From Platanthera guangdongensis (taxonomy: Eukaryota > Streptophyta > Magnoliopsida > Asparagales > Orchidaceae), in contig CM077147.1 of the NCBI GenBank assembly GCA_039583875.1, forward strand, positions 157,069,846-157,133,845: a stretch of 64,000 nucleotides of DNA, read 5' to 3'. The position numbers and the translations under genes were made by a program. Under the pieces are notes generated by a model. It saw only the letters and a program-made list of their open reading frames with translations. It searched no databases and was not told the DNA's origin. Shown piece by piece: positions 11,120-20,655 of this stretch (the first letter of the stretch is position 1; each line of letters opens with the position of its first letter).

Positions 11120-12950
11120 TGAAAGTTAGAGTTAGATCTAAAATACTCTAGAGGGGGGGTGAATAGAGTATACTTAAAAATTTATTAAGTCCTAGTGCAG
11201 GAAATGATGAAATACTAGTAGATAGTAAACCTAATTCACAAGCACAGCAAGAACAAATGGAAAGATAAGCAACCAAACGACACAAGAAATTTATAGTGGT
11301 TCCCCAAATCTGGGTAGTCCACTCTTCTACCACCCTGATAGGAATCCACTCAGGTTGTTGATCAGGTGCCTGACACCAATGGGTTTTGATCAGGTCCCCA
11401 AAAACCAATTCAAGTCTTTTGATCAGGAGACTTGCAACCAGGAATCACTTTTGAAGGGAGTTGACAACCCTTTACAGAGGTGGGGGTGAGAGAGTTGATT
11501 ATGTCTTCTTTGTCAGCAATCAGAGAGAAGACTTATGTGGACTGATGTTAGCAAACAGATCCCCCTGAGATTGTAGAATGGTTCAGGGAAGATCTGGAGC
11601 TTTGCTGCAGGGTGATAGGCCTTCAAGCCGAGTTCTTAACTAGCAGAGATGCAGGAACTTCTTGACTGATTTGATAGTAGTTGTCCTGGAAGTCCTGGAG
11701 AGTATGAGGGAGAAGAAGATTCTTGTTATTGTATGATTGTTCTTCTTCTACTGAATAATGATCTCTGCTTGTCACTGTAAGCTACTAAGTGATTTTTTTC
11801 TTCTGTCTCTTCATTTTTGTATCTCTGTATCCGTGTGTTTCTTATTCTCTGTCTTTCAAAATTTTGAATACTCAGTCATTAATGCTGACGGCCTTGAGAA
11901 TAATCAGCATTGATTAATTTCCCCAACTATCTTGTGGAAAATCGACAAGTGATAATCCTGAGGAAGACCGCAATTAATGCTCCCTCTAAAGGATATATTC
12001 AGAGAATGTTAGAGCATTAATTTTTCAGGAATTATCGCATTTGAGTGAGGGCAGAATGCATGGAATAGCTAAGTCTGGAATTGTCGAATAGTTGGCAGAA
12101 TCCGTCGAACTGAATGACCAGTTCGTCGAGCTGAGATATTGAATTCGTCGACCAGACGGCTTCTGTTCGTCGAGCTGAGTTCCAAGATCGTCAAGCTGAT
12201 AACAGACTTGTACGCTTCAGAACCGTTTCCTTTTCTGTCTGAAGTTCATCGAGCTGAGTTTGTAACTTCATCGACTGGAGGTCAACAACTATTCTGGACT
12301 TAGAATAATTCATGAATATAGTTGTTGAAGTAAAGGATCCAGAATTCGTCGAAAAATGGACAAAGTTTGTTGACCTGAGAACTTCTAACTGAAAGTTCTT
12401 GTGATGTTGAGGTCCAAGTTCATCAAGCTCAGGATCCAGTTCGTCGAGCAAAGTCTGAAGTTGGACTTAGAATAATTTGGAGTTATCCTGACTTTAGATT
12501 ATTTGAAGAAACATCCCAGATTTCATCGACCAGAGAATGAAGATCGTCGAGCTCAGCTCAGAGAAATATCTCAAAATCGTCGAGCTGAGGACTTCATTCG
12601 TCGACCTGAGAATTTGACTTGTCCTTCTGAAATAGTTTCTGTGAACTGTGTTGACACAAATCCTTCTTGTGTCGACTGAGCTAGTGTCGACTAATGTTAT
12701 TTGTGTCGACTGATAGTCTGTTGTGTCGACACAAATACTCTAGGTGTCGACATAGCCTTTCTGTGTGTCGACACAGTTCTTATGTGTGTAGACACAACTG
12801 CTTGAGTCTATGACAAGATGTTGTGGGCAGATCCATGTGATGTTAACTCTTGTCCTAGACTCTAGGACATAATTATGACCCTGCCTATACATGTTGGGTC
12901 AAATCATCCTAAGTTAGTGAACATAGCCCAAATCAACTAGGGATCCAACA
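11120..12950 (-). repeat. Copia-1 5' LTR (right copy)
   Basis: It runs TGAAAGTTAG..GGATCCAACA, about 1831 bp, and pairs with 510-2283. It carries the ~57-bp segment missing from the left copy, at about 11979-12036. It should contain the element's promoter, but I could not place a convincing TATA box. Confidence 0.93.
12086..12800 (-). repeat. TCGTCGA / GTGTCGACAC motif array in Copia-1 U3 (right LTR)
   Basis: This is the counterpart of the array in the left LTR. Direct-orientation TTCGTCGA units span 12086-12610 and GTGTCGACAC palindromes span 12655-12800. Several units differ from the left copy by CG-to-TG or CG-to-CA changes, the pattern expected from deamination of methylated CpG. Confidence 0.8.
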
Positions 12951-14052
12951 ATGGCTCTTGGTCAAGGTTGGCGGCCATGGTATGTAGGGGGGAAAGCTGG
13001 CTCCAGCCAGTCAAGGAGTAGTTGGTTGAATTGGGGTTTCCTTCCTGGTCTTAATGAACTGAATGGGAGGTTGGGGAAGGGGAAGGAATGAGCCCAAAGT
13101 CTCCTCCATTATTTCTCTTCTCTTTCTCTCTTTTTCCTTGAAGTTTCTCTCTCTCTCTTACTCACCAAGCTGAACTTTGGCTCCTACCTAACCCAATGGC
13201 AGCCCACATGTTTATTTTATCCATCAAAACATGGTTAGCCCACGTGAGTTGGGCTTGAGCTTGAGTTAGCTCATTTGTGCTAGCTTGACCTAAACCTTAA
13301 CTAGGGTTGACCTTGGTTAATTTGGTCTTTGAGGTTGGCCCTAATGGGTCCTTGGTGACCCATTGGCCTCCCCTATGGACTAGGTAGGATTGTCTTGACC
13401 CTTGGAGGTCACTTGACCCTTAAGTAGGCACTTTGACCACTTTAGGGCTAGGGTTGACTTTGGTCAACTTAGCCTTTTTGGTTGGCCCCAATGGGTCCTT
13501 AGTGACCCAATGGCCTCTCACTAGGGTTATGAAGTTATGTGTGGGGTCCTCTTGGCTAAGGGAATTTCAATTGGCCCTTGTGTAGGGTAGTTTGACCCAT
13601 TTAGGGTAAGAGTTGACTTTGGTCAACTTAACCCTTTGGAATGCCATTCATGTGTCCTTAGTGACCCATTGATCCCACTTTAGGTCTAGAAATTCCTTGG
13701 TAGGGTTAGTTGGGCTTTACCATGGCACACTGCCCTTAGTTAGGGCACCTTGCCCAATTTAGGCATATGGTGGTTCTAGGTCAACTTGGGCATCCTGGGT
13801 TGACTTCAATGGACCCTTAGGGATCTACTAGACCCTACAATGGGTTGATGAGACCATGGTGGGGTCTTGGAGTCTTGGTGAAGCCCCATGATCATCTTAA
13901 ACAAGAGTTCAGAAATTTACTATATGCAGACCATAGTGGTCTCACCCACATTCTTAGGTTTACTTGGTCTTCTTGGGCTTCCTAGGGTTTTGTCATGACC
14001 TATTCATGACGAAAACCACTCTTAGGGGTCTAGTTGGAAATGGGATGTTACA
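12951..14052 (-). repeat. Gypsy-A left (3') LTR, inner part
   Basis: It continues the LTR interrupted by Copia-1 and ends GGGATGTTACA at 14052. It aligns to 24637-25732 throughout. It contains the ~155-bp degenerate tandem repeats. Confidence 0.9.
13296..13860 (-). repeat. Degenerate tandem repeat with hairpins in Gypsy-A LTR (left copy)
   Basis: About four divergent units of 150-165 bp each hold a GTTGACTTTGGTCAAC-type inverted repeat and an ATGGGTCCTTAGTGACCCAT-type stem. The cleanest counterpart is in the right LTR. Confidence 0.7.
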
Positions 14053-14299
14053 TATCCCAATAAACAAAACAAATTTTTCGTCCCTGAAATCAAGGTTAAG
14101 CCTATGAGAATTTCTATCGAAGAAAAGAAAACTTGTAACATCCCATAAGAAGTGAAAGATTACATCTCGACGCCATGTTTGCTAAGTGGGGTTAAAAGGG
14201 AAACCTAAATTTATGACCAATTCGCCCAATTGGCAAAGCCAAGATGCCAATAAACAAAAGATTAGTCTCTACTCTTCCTAGAGTAGCCCTACTAGTTTA

Positions 14300-14834
14300 A
14301 AACAGGAAAGTAAATTGAACATCTTGAGAGGTTGTGAGGTATACCTGACTGAACAGCTCTGGATACTTTTGTCGCATCAGGTCCTGCGGTTCCCATGTAT
14401 GTTCCTCCTAGTCGTGGTTTCTCCACAGAACCTTGACTAACGGAACCTTCTTGCGACGCAAGATCCGTATTCCCTTGTCGTCAAGCCGGTCGATGATCAC
14501 CCAGATCGAATCGTTCCCCTTCCGTGATCGGGGAAGCCCATGAATGAAATCCATCGTGATGTCCTCAAATTTCCATTCCGGCACTGGAAGTGGCTGTAGC
14601 AATCCTGCGGGGTTTCTGCATTCCACCTTCACCAGTTGGCATGCCTCACAATGAGTCACGAAGTATGTAATGTCCTTCTTCATCCCCGGCCAGAACATCG
14701 TCTTCTTCAAGTCTGTCGTCATCTTAGTGATCCCCGAGTGTATAGAATATCTGTTATAATGTGCTTCCTCCATGATGTCCTCCCAAACCTGGCCTCCCTC
14801 TGGTATGTACACTCGTCCTTGGAAACACACTAGA
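14300..14834 (-). pseudogene. Gypsy-A integrase fragment fused to pol C-terminus
   Basis: On the minus strand a Ty3/gypsy integrase zinc-binding region is clear: EEAHYNRYSIHSG..CEACQLVKVEC, with H, H, C, C present. It is followed by the start of the catalytic core (ITMDFIHGLPRSRKGNDSIWVIIDRL, written here in parts). The frame then jumps to the pol tail (IRILRRKKVPLVKVLWRNHD), so most of the DDE core is deleted. A TAG follows, after which the typical EEHTWEPQDLM tail continues in frame. The left end abuts 3' non-coding DNA and the LTR at 14052. The upstream end was interrupted by TRG-1. This is a defective remnant. Confidence 0.88.
14830..14834. repeat. Target-site duplication of TRG-1 (CTAGA)
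   Basis: CTAGA at 14830-14834 is repeated exactly at 20270-20274, flanking the element. Confidence 0.92.
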
Positions 14835-16140
14835 TGATGCAGGCCACCCCTTCGCGACACCAGAACAAGAAAATGACAAAGAAGAGATCCTATGACAAAC
14901 CTAAATTCCTATGGGGAATTTTAGCGAACACGTGGCGTGCGTACAAAACTCTAAATTTCGGTAGAGTTTTGTTTATAACTGTGCGATCTCACACGAGAGT
15001 ATTTCCCAACCACATTTACACGAACATCGCAAATACATTAGCGTATCCTAACCATGCATCTAGCGTCACAACACATTCAATTTTCCATCCACAGGTAAGG
15101 CTATCCGGACTAAGATTGCAATTCGGAAATGAGTCCAAATACGCCCTCAAAACAAAACCCTACGAGGATATACCAAATCCTCTTGATCCGTTCGAAAACC
15201 CAAGGTTGAACAAACCCCGGTTTGCAAGTGTCTAAAGGGACCTATCCTTACAGAAATCTTCGCAAAATTCGGAATTAAAAGCAATACAACTTCAGATTTA
15301 TGAAGGCAACTAGATTCAATATTTAGGATAAAATTTGTAAACCACTTGTCTCCAATAACTCACAAGATTAAGATGAAAACTCACACAATATTTAGGCATA
15401 GAGATTCGTTACCCAAAACTGGAATTTCAAGAAGAGGAGAAACAAGATTTAGTGGAGGAATCGCTCTTGCACGGGCCACCGGAGTCGCACCGGATGATGA
15501 GAATCGAACCGCCTTCTTCGGAGTCACATCGGAGGAGGGAGAAGCGTCGCCGGAGTGGCAAGAGGCAGCCATAAAGGGGCGGCGGCAGCAGCTAGGAGCG
15601 GCTTCCTGGGGTCGGGATTCGGCCTGGCCGAATAGGGGGGCGGCAGCAACCCGTGAGAAATAGGTTTAGGTTTTAATTTCATCAATTTCAATACCTCTTA
15701 CAACCTAGTTTTGCCCTTATATAGGCAAGGGAATCAAATTGTTTCATGCACATAAATTATGGCTAAACATAGACCATAAACAACAATAAAAACAATGCTG
15801 AAATTAAAATGCAGAATTTAGACAACAAAATTATAAATTCATGCGTAAATGCGGCGGATATTTTGACGCGGCATTGGCGGAAGGTGTCGCGGCAAAATCC
15901 TAACCATTAAGCTTGCGACGACAGCGGCGACGGTTGCGGCAACGGTCATTAATGACTACGAACATGTAGCGGTGACGGTTGCGGCAACGGTCATTAATGA
16001 CTACGAACATGTAGCGGCGACGGCGACGGCGGCGACGACGGTTGCGGCAACGGTCATCAACATCCACGAACATGTAGCGACGGCGATCAAAATAGAAGTC
16101 CGTGTTGGCACGATCAAATGGCGGGGCATCCTCGCCATCA
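14835..16140 (-). repeat. TRG-1 3' LTR (left copy)
   Basis: It runs TGATGCAGGCC..CTCGCCATCA, 1306 bp. It contains a three-unit CpG-rich tandem repeat near its right end. It pairs with 18965-20269. Confidence 0.93.
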
Positions 16141-17546
16141 ATCCTCCCCCTCTCGAAATCACTCATCCCTGATGAGTGGACTGGGAGAGAGTAGCAAGAG
16201 ACCACATCATCCACTGGTGGCATAGTAAAAACGGGCGTCCACGGGGCAGGATCAGCAGTGCAGGAATCCGCAATAGAACAGAACCTGTACTGATAAAGAA
16301 CAGCAGGAAACCTCATAGATGTGTCAGCATAAAGAAAAGCAGTACAAATCTTACCATCCATTGTGAGAACCAGTAAACCCAAATGAAAGAGCGACACGGA
16401 GAAAATCTCACCCCTCAACCCACGAGACTGTGAAGTGGAAGGGAGAAACGTCGGAGAAAACCACTCATATGGGGACCAGATTTGCACAATTAAATCCGAA
16501 AAATTGAAATGCAGTGAAAAACCGATTGCATCGTAAAAATCCAAAGAAATTGCTTTAAATCCAAAATTCTTGAAAATCATGAAAAGATCGGCGCTCCAAT
16601 GTAATGATTTCATTACGGAACCCGAAGGTATCCACTCGAGGGCTAACCAGACTAAAGTCGTATCAACAGTTCGGTAGTCAGAAGCTTTCGGAGGTGAACG
16701 GTCGTGAAAATGAAGCAACCCATAGACACTGGCATAAGGCAACGACATATGTACGTGCAGAGCGTACCAGAATGGTCGAAAAATTCGTGCAATTTGATTT
16801 GGTGGGTAGCAATGTCGTAAGGACACCAAATCAAAATACACATTAACCGTGAAATCACACGAAGTTGCAAACGAAAACATGTCCACCGGCGGATACTCAC
16901 TAATACATACCTCGCTAGTCATCTCAAACGGAGGTGCTAATAACGATGGTTTAACTAAGTGGCTAGGACTAGACAAAATCAATTTGTGTTCTGACAAATA
17001 CGCTAGCCGATCCAAAGGAACAAAAGGGAGGGGCAGGGGTATCAGTTCCGAAATGATTTCTAACGCATGGTGAACGTCACGCATCGGTGCTAACGACATA
17101 GAGAAATCATCCGGGTTTGCACTACATAGATCATCCGAAAGCATGCATCCATTGCTATGTAATTCTTCCAGCGCACTAGATATATCATCCAATCCAGAAT
17201 CAGTATAGGTCTCAGAAATAGACTCGATGCGTTCAGGGTAATGAGGGAGGATCGGCCAAATCAAACCCGACAAAATTTCAAATTCATATTGAGATTTAGG
17301 CAATGGTGATAACAATAAAGAAAACTCAACCGGATCAAGAGGAAGATCAAATAGTGGATTCGTCCTCATAGAAAACTCAACCGGATCGTCAGCACCTAAC
17401 TCACTCTCAGATAAACATTCATCACAGGTTGACTCTACCAACTCAGCCAAAATGTCTTCCAACCCACTAGATATTTCATCCAAATCATAATCAGTAACGA
17501 TCTCTAAAGTAGGCAAAATCGAACCCGACAATTTTTTATTCCACAT
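15900..17546 (-). CDS. TRG-1 second ORF: unrecognised protein with internal repeats
   Basis: This 548-codon open frame overlaps the end of gag by 43 bases in the -1 frame. Residues ~1-170 hold degenerate repeats of an acidic unit (DDPVEFS..LLSPLP..FEILSGLI, then NPDDFSMSLAP..LEIISELI). The same pattern starts in the gag tail (EDPKDVTLMLSPLPEAP). This suggests that gag tail and ORF2 form one functional protein. Residues ~210-430 are aromatic- and hydrophobic-rich (for example FRPFWYALHVHMSLPY, WLALEWIPSGSVMKSLHWS) and match no family I know. The last ~100 codons read through the polypurine tract and into the LTR tandem repeat (RRRYMFVVINDRC) before a TAG at 15900, so the true functional end is uncertain. 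The frame is probably entered by -1 frameshifting, or was split by a one-base indel. Confidence 0.6.
   Translation of the reverse strand: MWNKKLSGSILPTLEIVTDYDLDEISSGLEDILAELVESTCDECLSESELGADDPVEFSMRTNPLFDLPLDPVEFSLLLSPLPKSQYEFEILSGLIWPILPHYPERIESISETYTDSGLDDISSALEELHSNGCMLSDDLCSANPDDFSMSLAPMRDVHHALEIISELIPLPLPFVPLDRLAYLSEHKLILSSPSHLVKPSLLAPPFEMTSEVCISEYPPVDMFSFATSCDFTVNVYFDLVSLRHCYPPNQIARIFRPFWYALHVHMSLPYASVYGLLHFHDRSPPKASDYRTVDTTLVWLALEWIPSGSVMKSLHWSADLFMIFKNFGFKAISLDFYDAIGFSLHFNFSDLIVQIWSPYEWFSPTFLPSTSQSRGLRGEIFSVSLFHLGLLVLTMDGKICTAFLYADTSMRFPAVLYQYRFCSIADSCTADPAPWTPVFTMPPVDDVVSCYSLPVHSSGMSDFERGRIDGEDAPPFDRANTDFYFDRRRYMFVDVDDRCRNRRRRRRRRRYMFVVINDRCRNRHRYMFVVINDRCRNRRRCRRKLNG
15926..16078 (-). 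repeat. Three-unit CpG-rich tandem repeat in TRG-1 LTR (left)
   Basis: The units are 15926-15970 (45 bp), 15971-16015 (45 bp) and 16016-16078 (63 bp, with an 18-bp GC-rich expansion). The first two hold the perfect palindrome GTCATTAATGAC, which is changed in unit 3. All hold GTTGC-G-GCAAC. Confidence 0.93.
16141..16160 (-). promoter_or_regulatory. TRG-1 polypurine tract
   Basis: On the minus strand GAGAGGGGGAGGAT directly precedes the 3' LTR start TGATGGCGAGG. This is the plus-strand priming site. It is also read as codons of ORF2 (ERGRI). Confidence 0.88.
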
Positions 17547-18769
17547 GGGGCTTCAGGCAACGGAGATAACATCAAGGTAACATCTTTCGGGTCCTCAGCG
17601 CTAACATCATCCAAAAATAATCTTCCCTCGTCAGCTACATCTTCCAATATAATAGGTACATCCGTCGACTTAGGGCCATCGAACGATCCCTCAACGGTCT
17701 TAGGAGACAGGCCTAAAATAAGCTCGAGGGGAAATGGGTTAATCCCAGGGAGGGATATCTCAGGGGAGATATCATCATCCAATTCACTAGGATATCCACT
17801 CTCCTCTTCGTCACTACAGTCGTCGGAAAAATTGACAACGCCCTCAGTGGCGGGCTTAGACGTCGACGCTAAAAGAGCCAAAACCCTAGGCTTAGTGGGG
17901 CACTCCACAGCATAATGGCCAATCAACCCACAAGCATAACATGTAGCGTCTTCCTTGCAAATCGTAACTTCTTTCCTAGGCTTCACCCGCGGTTTTATAA
18001 CATTCCTAGTAGTGACAACGATTGGTGGCGGGACAGATGGCCTAACCTTTTCTTTCTCCCTAACAATAGGTATACATGTGCTCGAGATAGTCAGATCTTG
18101 GCGGGGCAAGGATCTAGCGTGAGGCTGATAGCCAATCCTATGGTCAGAAGCGGGTCTAGTGCCCTGGCAGGGAGGAATAAGAACATGAGACGTCCTAGTA
18201 CGGGAGTATGGGGGGACGTACTGGTTCGGTGTAAGCAAAACCTTAGGTGGCGAATCACTCAGATAATCGGAAGACTGAGAGCGACAGTAAGGAGGGTAAT
18301 ACTCATACATTAAATAATTCTTCATAATCTGCCAACCTTTACGTAAGTCGTCGAGGGGCGCCCCAAAGCGTCTCTCCACATTGAGCCAGAAAGTATGAGC
18401 GCGACCAAATAATTGAAGTCTCGCAACGGGAATCCTGTGTGGGTCCACAAGATGATATTGCTCAAAATAACGCTCCATATCCTTCACCCAACATAAAAAC
18501 ACTCGCGGTTCACCTAACCCATCATAAGTCGGTGTAGGAATTTTATCGGGCCTAGAGGTGCGCGGTTGTGGTGTCATAATCGCTCGACTACCCTTCGAAC
18601 TAGGGACAAACATCCTAAGTGGTTTCCTAGGGGGCGCAATATGAGGTGTCAGTGGCTGACCGCTAATTTGGGTTATTAACGCCTTTATGTCGTCAAATTG
18701 GTGGTTCATCTCCCTGCGAAATGCACCAACCGAGGAACGTGAGGGAAGGGGACTCCCAATGTGCGCCAT
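17504..18769 (-). CDS. TRG-1 Gag (Ty3/gypsy-type) with zinc knuckle
   Basis: I chose the ATG at 18769 (MAHIGSPLPSRSSVG) because it is the first one downstream of the PBS that leads into recognisable Gag; upstream open codons run through the leader. This gives about 421 residues. A retrotransposon Gag region spans about residues 70-170 (YDGLGEPRVFLCWVKDMERY.., ARLQLFGRAHTFWLNVERR, then YLMYEYYPP). A CCHC knuckle CYACGLIGHYAVEC lies near residue 285. An acidic tail follows with the first of the LSPLPEAP repeats. Gag would form particles and bind RNA. The stop at 17504 lies 28 bases past an A AAA AAT heptamer that leads into ORF2 in the -1 frame. Codons are otherwise uninterrupted, so Gag may still be makeable. 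Confidence 0.85.
   Translation of the reverse strand: MAHIGSPLPSRSSVGAFRREMNHQFDDIKALITQISGQPLTPHIAPPRKPLRMFVPSSKGSRAIMTPQPRTSRPDKIPTPTYDGLGEPRVFLCWVKDMERYFEQYHLVDPHRIPVARLQLFGRAHTFWLNVERRFGAPLDDLRKGWQIMKNYLMYEYYPPYCRSQSSDYLSDSPPKVLLTPNQYVPPYSRTRTSHVLIPPCQGTRPASDHRIGYQPHARSLPRQDLTISSTCIPIVREKEKVRPSVPPPIVVTTRNVIKPRVKPRKEVTICKEDATCYACGLIGHYAVECPTKPRVLALLASTSKPATEGVVNFSDDCSDEEESGYPSELDDDISPEISLPGINPFPLELILGLSPKTVEGSFDGPKSTDVPIILEDVADEGRLFLDDVSAEDPKDVTLMLSPLPEAPCGIKNCRVRFCLL
17531..17537 (-). promoter_or_regulatory. Possible -1 frameshift heptamer (A AAA AAT)
   Basis: In the gag frame the minus strand reads A AAA AAT at 17537-17531, the canonical X XXY YYZ slippery pattern. A -1 slip enters ORF2 at TTG TCG. 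A simple indel in the A6 run is the alternative. Confidence 0.5.
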
Positions 18770-18940
18770 AACGGACCACGAAAAAGAACAAATATAACTC
18801 CAAATAAGAACGAAACTTAAAACACTTTTGTTTTTTTTATATATAACTAGAAATAAAAATTTTAAAACATACGAAGCGTACCTAAGTGCAAGTGGGGGGT
18901 AGCATGGAAAAGAGCGGATCGTTGCCAAGTTGAGAAATTG

Positions 18941-18961
18941 ACAAACCTCGCTTTGATACCA
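18941..18961 (-). promoter_or_regulatory. TRG-1 primer-binding site
   Basis: The minus strand reads TGGTATCAAAGCGAGGTTTG a few bases after the 5' LTR. This is initiator Met tRNA type, and the same core as in Copia-2. Confidence 0.9.
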
Positions 18962-18964
18962 AAT

Positions 18965-20269
18965 TGATGCAGGCCACCCCTTCGCGACACCAGAACAAGA
19001 AAATGACAAAGAAGAGATCCTATGACAAACCTAAATTCCTATGGGGAATTTTAGCGAACACGTGGCTTGCGTACAAAACTCTAAATTTCGGCAGAGTTTT
19101 GTTTATAACTGTGCGATCTCACACGAGAGTATTTCCCAACCACATTTACACGAACATCGCAAATACATTAGTGTATCCTAACCATGCATCTAGCATCACA
19201 ACACATTCAATTTTCCATCTACATGGAAGGCTATCCGGACTAAGATTGCGATTCGGAAATGAGTCCAAATACGCCCTCAAAACAAAACCCTACGAGGATA
19301 TACCAAATCCTCTTGATCCGTTCGAAAACCCAAGGTTGAACAAACCCCGGTTTGCAAGCGTCCAAAGGGACCTATCCTAACGGAAATCTTCGCAAAATTC
19401 GGAATTAAAAGCAATACAACTTCAGATTTATGAAGGCAACTAGATTCAATATTTAGGATAAAATTTGTAAACCACTTGTCTCCAATAACTCACAAGATTA
19501 AGATGAAAACTCACACAATATTTAGGGATAGAGATTCGTTACCCAAAACCGGAATTTCAAGAAGAGGAGAAACAAGATTTAGTGGAGGAATCGCTCTTCC
19601 ACGGGCCACCGGAGTCTCACCGGATGATGAGAATCGAACCGCCTTCTTCGGAGTCACACCGGAGGAGGGAGAAGCATCGCCGGAGTGGCAAGAGGCAGCC
19701 ACAAAGGGGCGGCGGCAGCACCTAGGAGCGGCTTCCTGGGGTCGGAATTCGGCCTGGCCGAATAGGGGGGCGGCTGCAACCCATGAGAAATAGGTTTAGG
19801 TTTTAATTTCTTCAATTTCAATACCTCTTACAACCTAGTTTTGCCCTTATATAGGCAAGGGAATCAAATTGTTTCATGCACATAAATTATGGCTAAACAT
19901 AGGCCATAAACAACAATAAAAACAATGATGAAATTAAAATGCAGAATTTAGACAACAAAATTATAAATTCATGCGTAAATGCGGGGATATTTTGACGCGG
20001 CATTGGCGGAAGGTGTCGCGGCAAAATCCCAACCATTAAGCTTGCGACGACAGCGGCGACGGTTGCGGCAACGGTCATTAATGACTACGAACATGTAGCG
20101 GCGACGGTTGCGGCAACGGTCATTAATGACTACGAACATGTAGCGGCGACGGCGGCGGTGGCGACGACGGTTGCGGCAACGGTCATCAACATCCACGAAC
20201 ATGTAGCGACGGCGATCAAAATAGAAGTCCGTGTTGGCACGATCAAATGGCGGGGCATCCTCGCCATCA
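18965..20269 (-). repeat. TRG-1 5' LTR (right copy)
   Basis: It is 1305 bp with TGATGC..CCATCA ends and is followed by the CTAGA duplication. It carries the same three-unit tandem repeat at 20055-20207. Confidence 0.93.
20055..20207 (-). repeat. Three-unit CpG-rich tandem repeat in TRG-1 LTR (right)
   Basis: The units are 20055-20099, 20100-20144 and 20145-20207. Unit count and lengths match the left LTR, so the array was copied with the element and has not changed in number since insertion. Confidence 0.93.
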
Positions 20270-20488
20270 CTAGACCATCCCTTAACGTGTAATCCCCAGC
20301 AGTGCCTCTTCTAAGGCCTGGAATACCGGCTCTAGCTGGGCATCCTGCCTCTGCCCATCTCTGACTCGGTCTCTAATGTCATCTAGGGAAATCAATGACG
20401 TTAGGTACTCCCGTTACAGCTCGGGGTGATCCTCGGACACAAAGGATGTCTGCATCTTTTCTAATGTCTGGATCAACTCCAAAGCCAT
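20270..20488 (-). pseudogene. Gypsy-A gag start, truncated
   Basis: Downstream of the PBS on the minus strand an ATG at 20488 opens MALELIQTLEKMQTSF. A TAA stops it after about 22 codons. The frame then continues in helical, acidic sequence (SLDDIRDRVRDGQRQ, then LEEALLGI). It ends at the CTAGA where TRG-1 entered. Before that insertion it ran within a few codons into the integrase zinc-binding region now at 14829. So gag, protease, RT and RNase H were already deleted. It is too short to assign beyond a gag N-terminus. Confidence 0.6.
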
Positions 20489-20635
20489 CAGTAAGTAATT
20501 GACTCAACCCTAAAAAGTGGACGATTTACATGTGATCCCCCTATATGGCCACACCACTGATTTCGATGATTAGTTTGTCCCCAAACTAAACTCATGCGGG
20601 GGTGACCCAGGGGTTGTGGACTGCTACTTTTCGAT

Positions 20636-20655
20636 CGAACCTCACTTTGATACCA
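20636..20655 (-). promoter_or_regulatory. Gypsy-A primer-binding site
   Basis: The minus strand reads TGGTATCAAAGTGAGGTTCG two bases after the LTR end at 20658. It is initiator Met tRNA type. Confidence 0.9.

Larger units (their letters stand above)
510..12950 (-). mobile_element. Copia-1: Ty1/copia (Sirevirus-like) element with third ORF
   Basis: LTRs at 510-2283 and 11120-12950 share TG..CA ends. The flanking target duplication is TTGGC (505-509) and ATGGC (12951-12955), with one mismatch. The intact target is seen at about 24632 in the other Gypsy-A LTR, which confirms the insertion point. Reading leftward on the minus strand the order is LTR, PBS, gag, protease, integrase, RT, RNase H, spacer, ORF3, PPT, LTR. 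Protease-integrase-RT order is diagnostic of Ty1/copia. The long ORF after RNase H and the AGGGGGAGAT polypurine tract suggest the Sirevirus (SIRE/Maximus) group; that lineage call is inference. Many in-frame stops show that it is no longer coding-competent. Confidence 0.93.
14835..20269 (-). mobile_element. TRG-1: gag-only non-autonomous LTR element (TR-GAG type)
   Basis: This complete 5.4-kb element has 1.3-kb LTRs (14835-16140 and 18965-20269), a PBS beside the right LTR, a polypurine tract beside the left LTR, and an exact CTAGA duplication. The internal region of about 2.8 kb encodes a gypsy-type Gag and a second, unrecognised reading frame. It has no protease, RT or integrase. The two LTRs differ by only a few dozen bases by eye, so it is fairly young. 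It must have been moved by another element's enzymes. The TR-GAG class is known in plants; the second ORF and its junction are the unusual part. Confidence 0.92.

Noticed and set aside
14134..14145. TGTAACATCCC resembling a second LTR terminus
   Set aside because: No matching partner end or PBS is present. It lies in the 3' non-coding part of Gypsy-A, close to the true LTR start of similar sequence.
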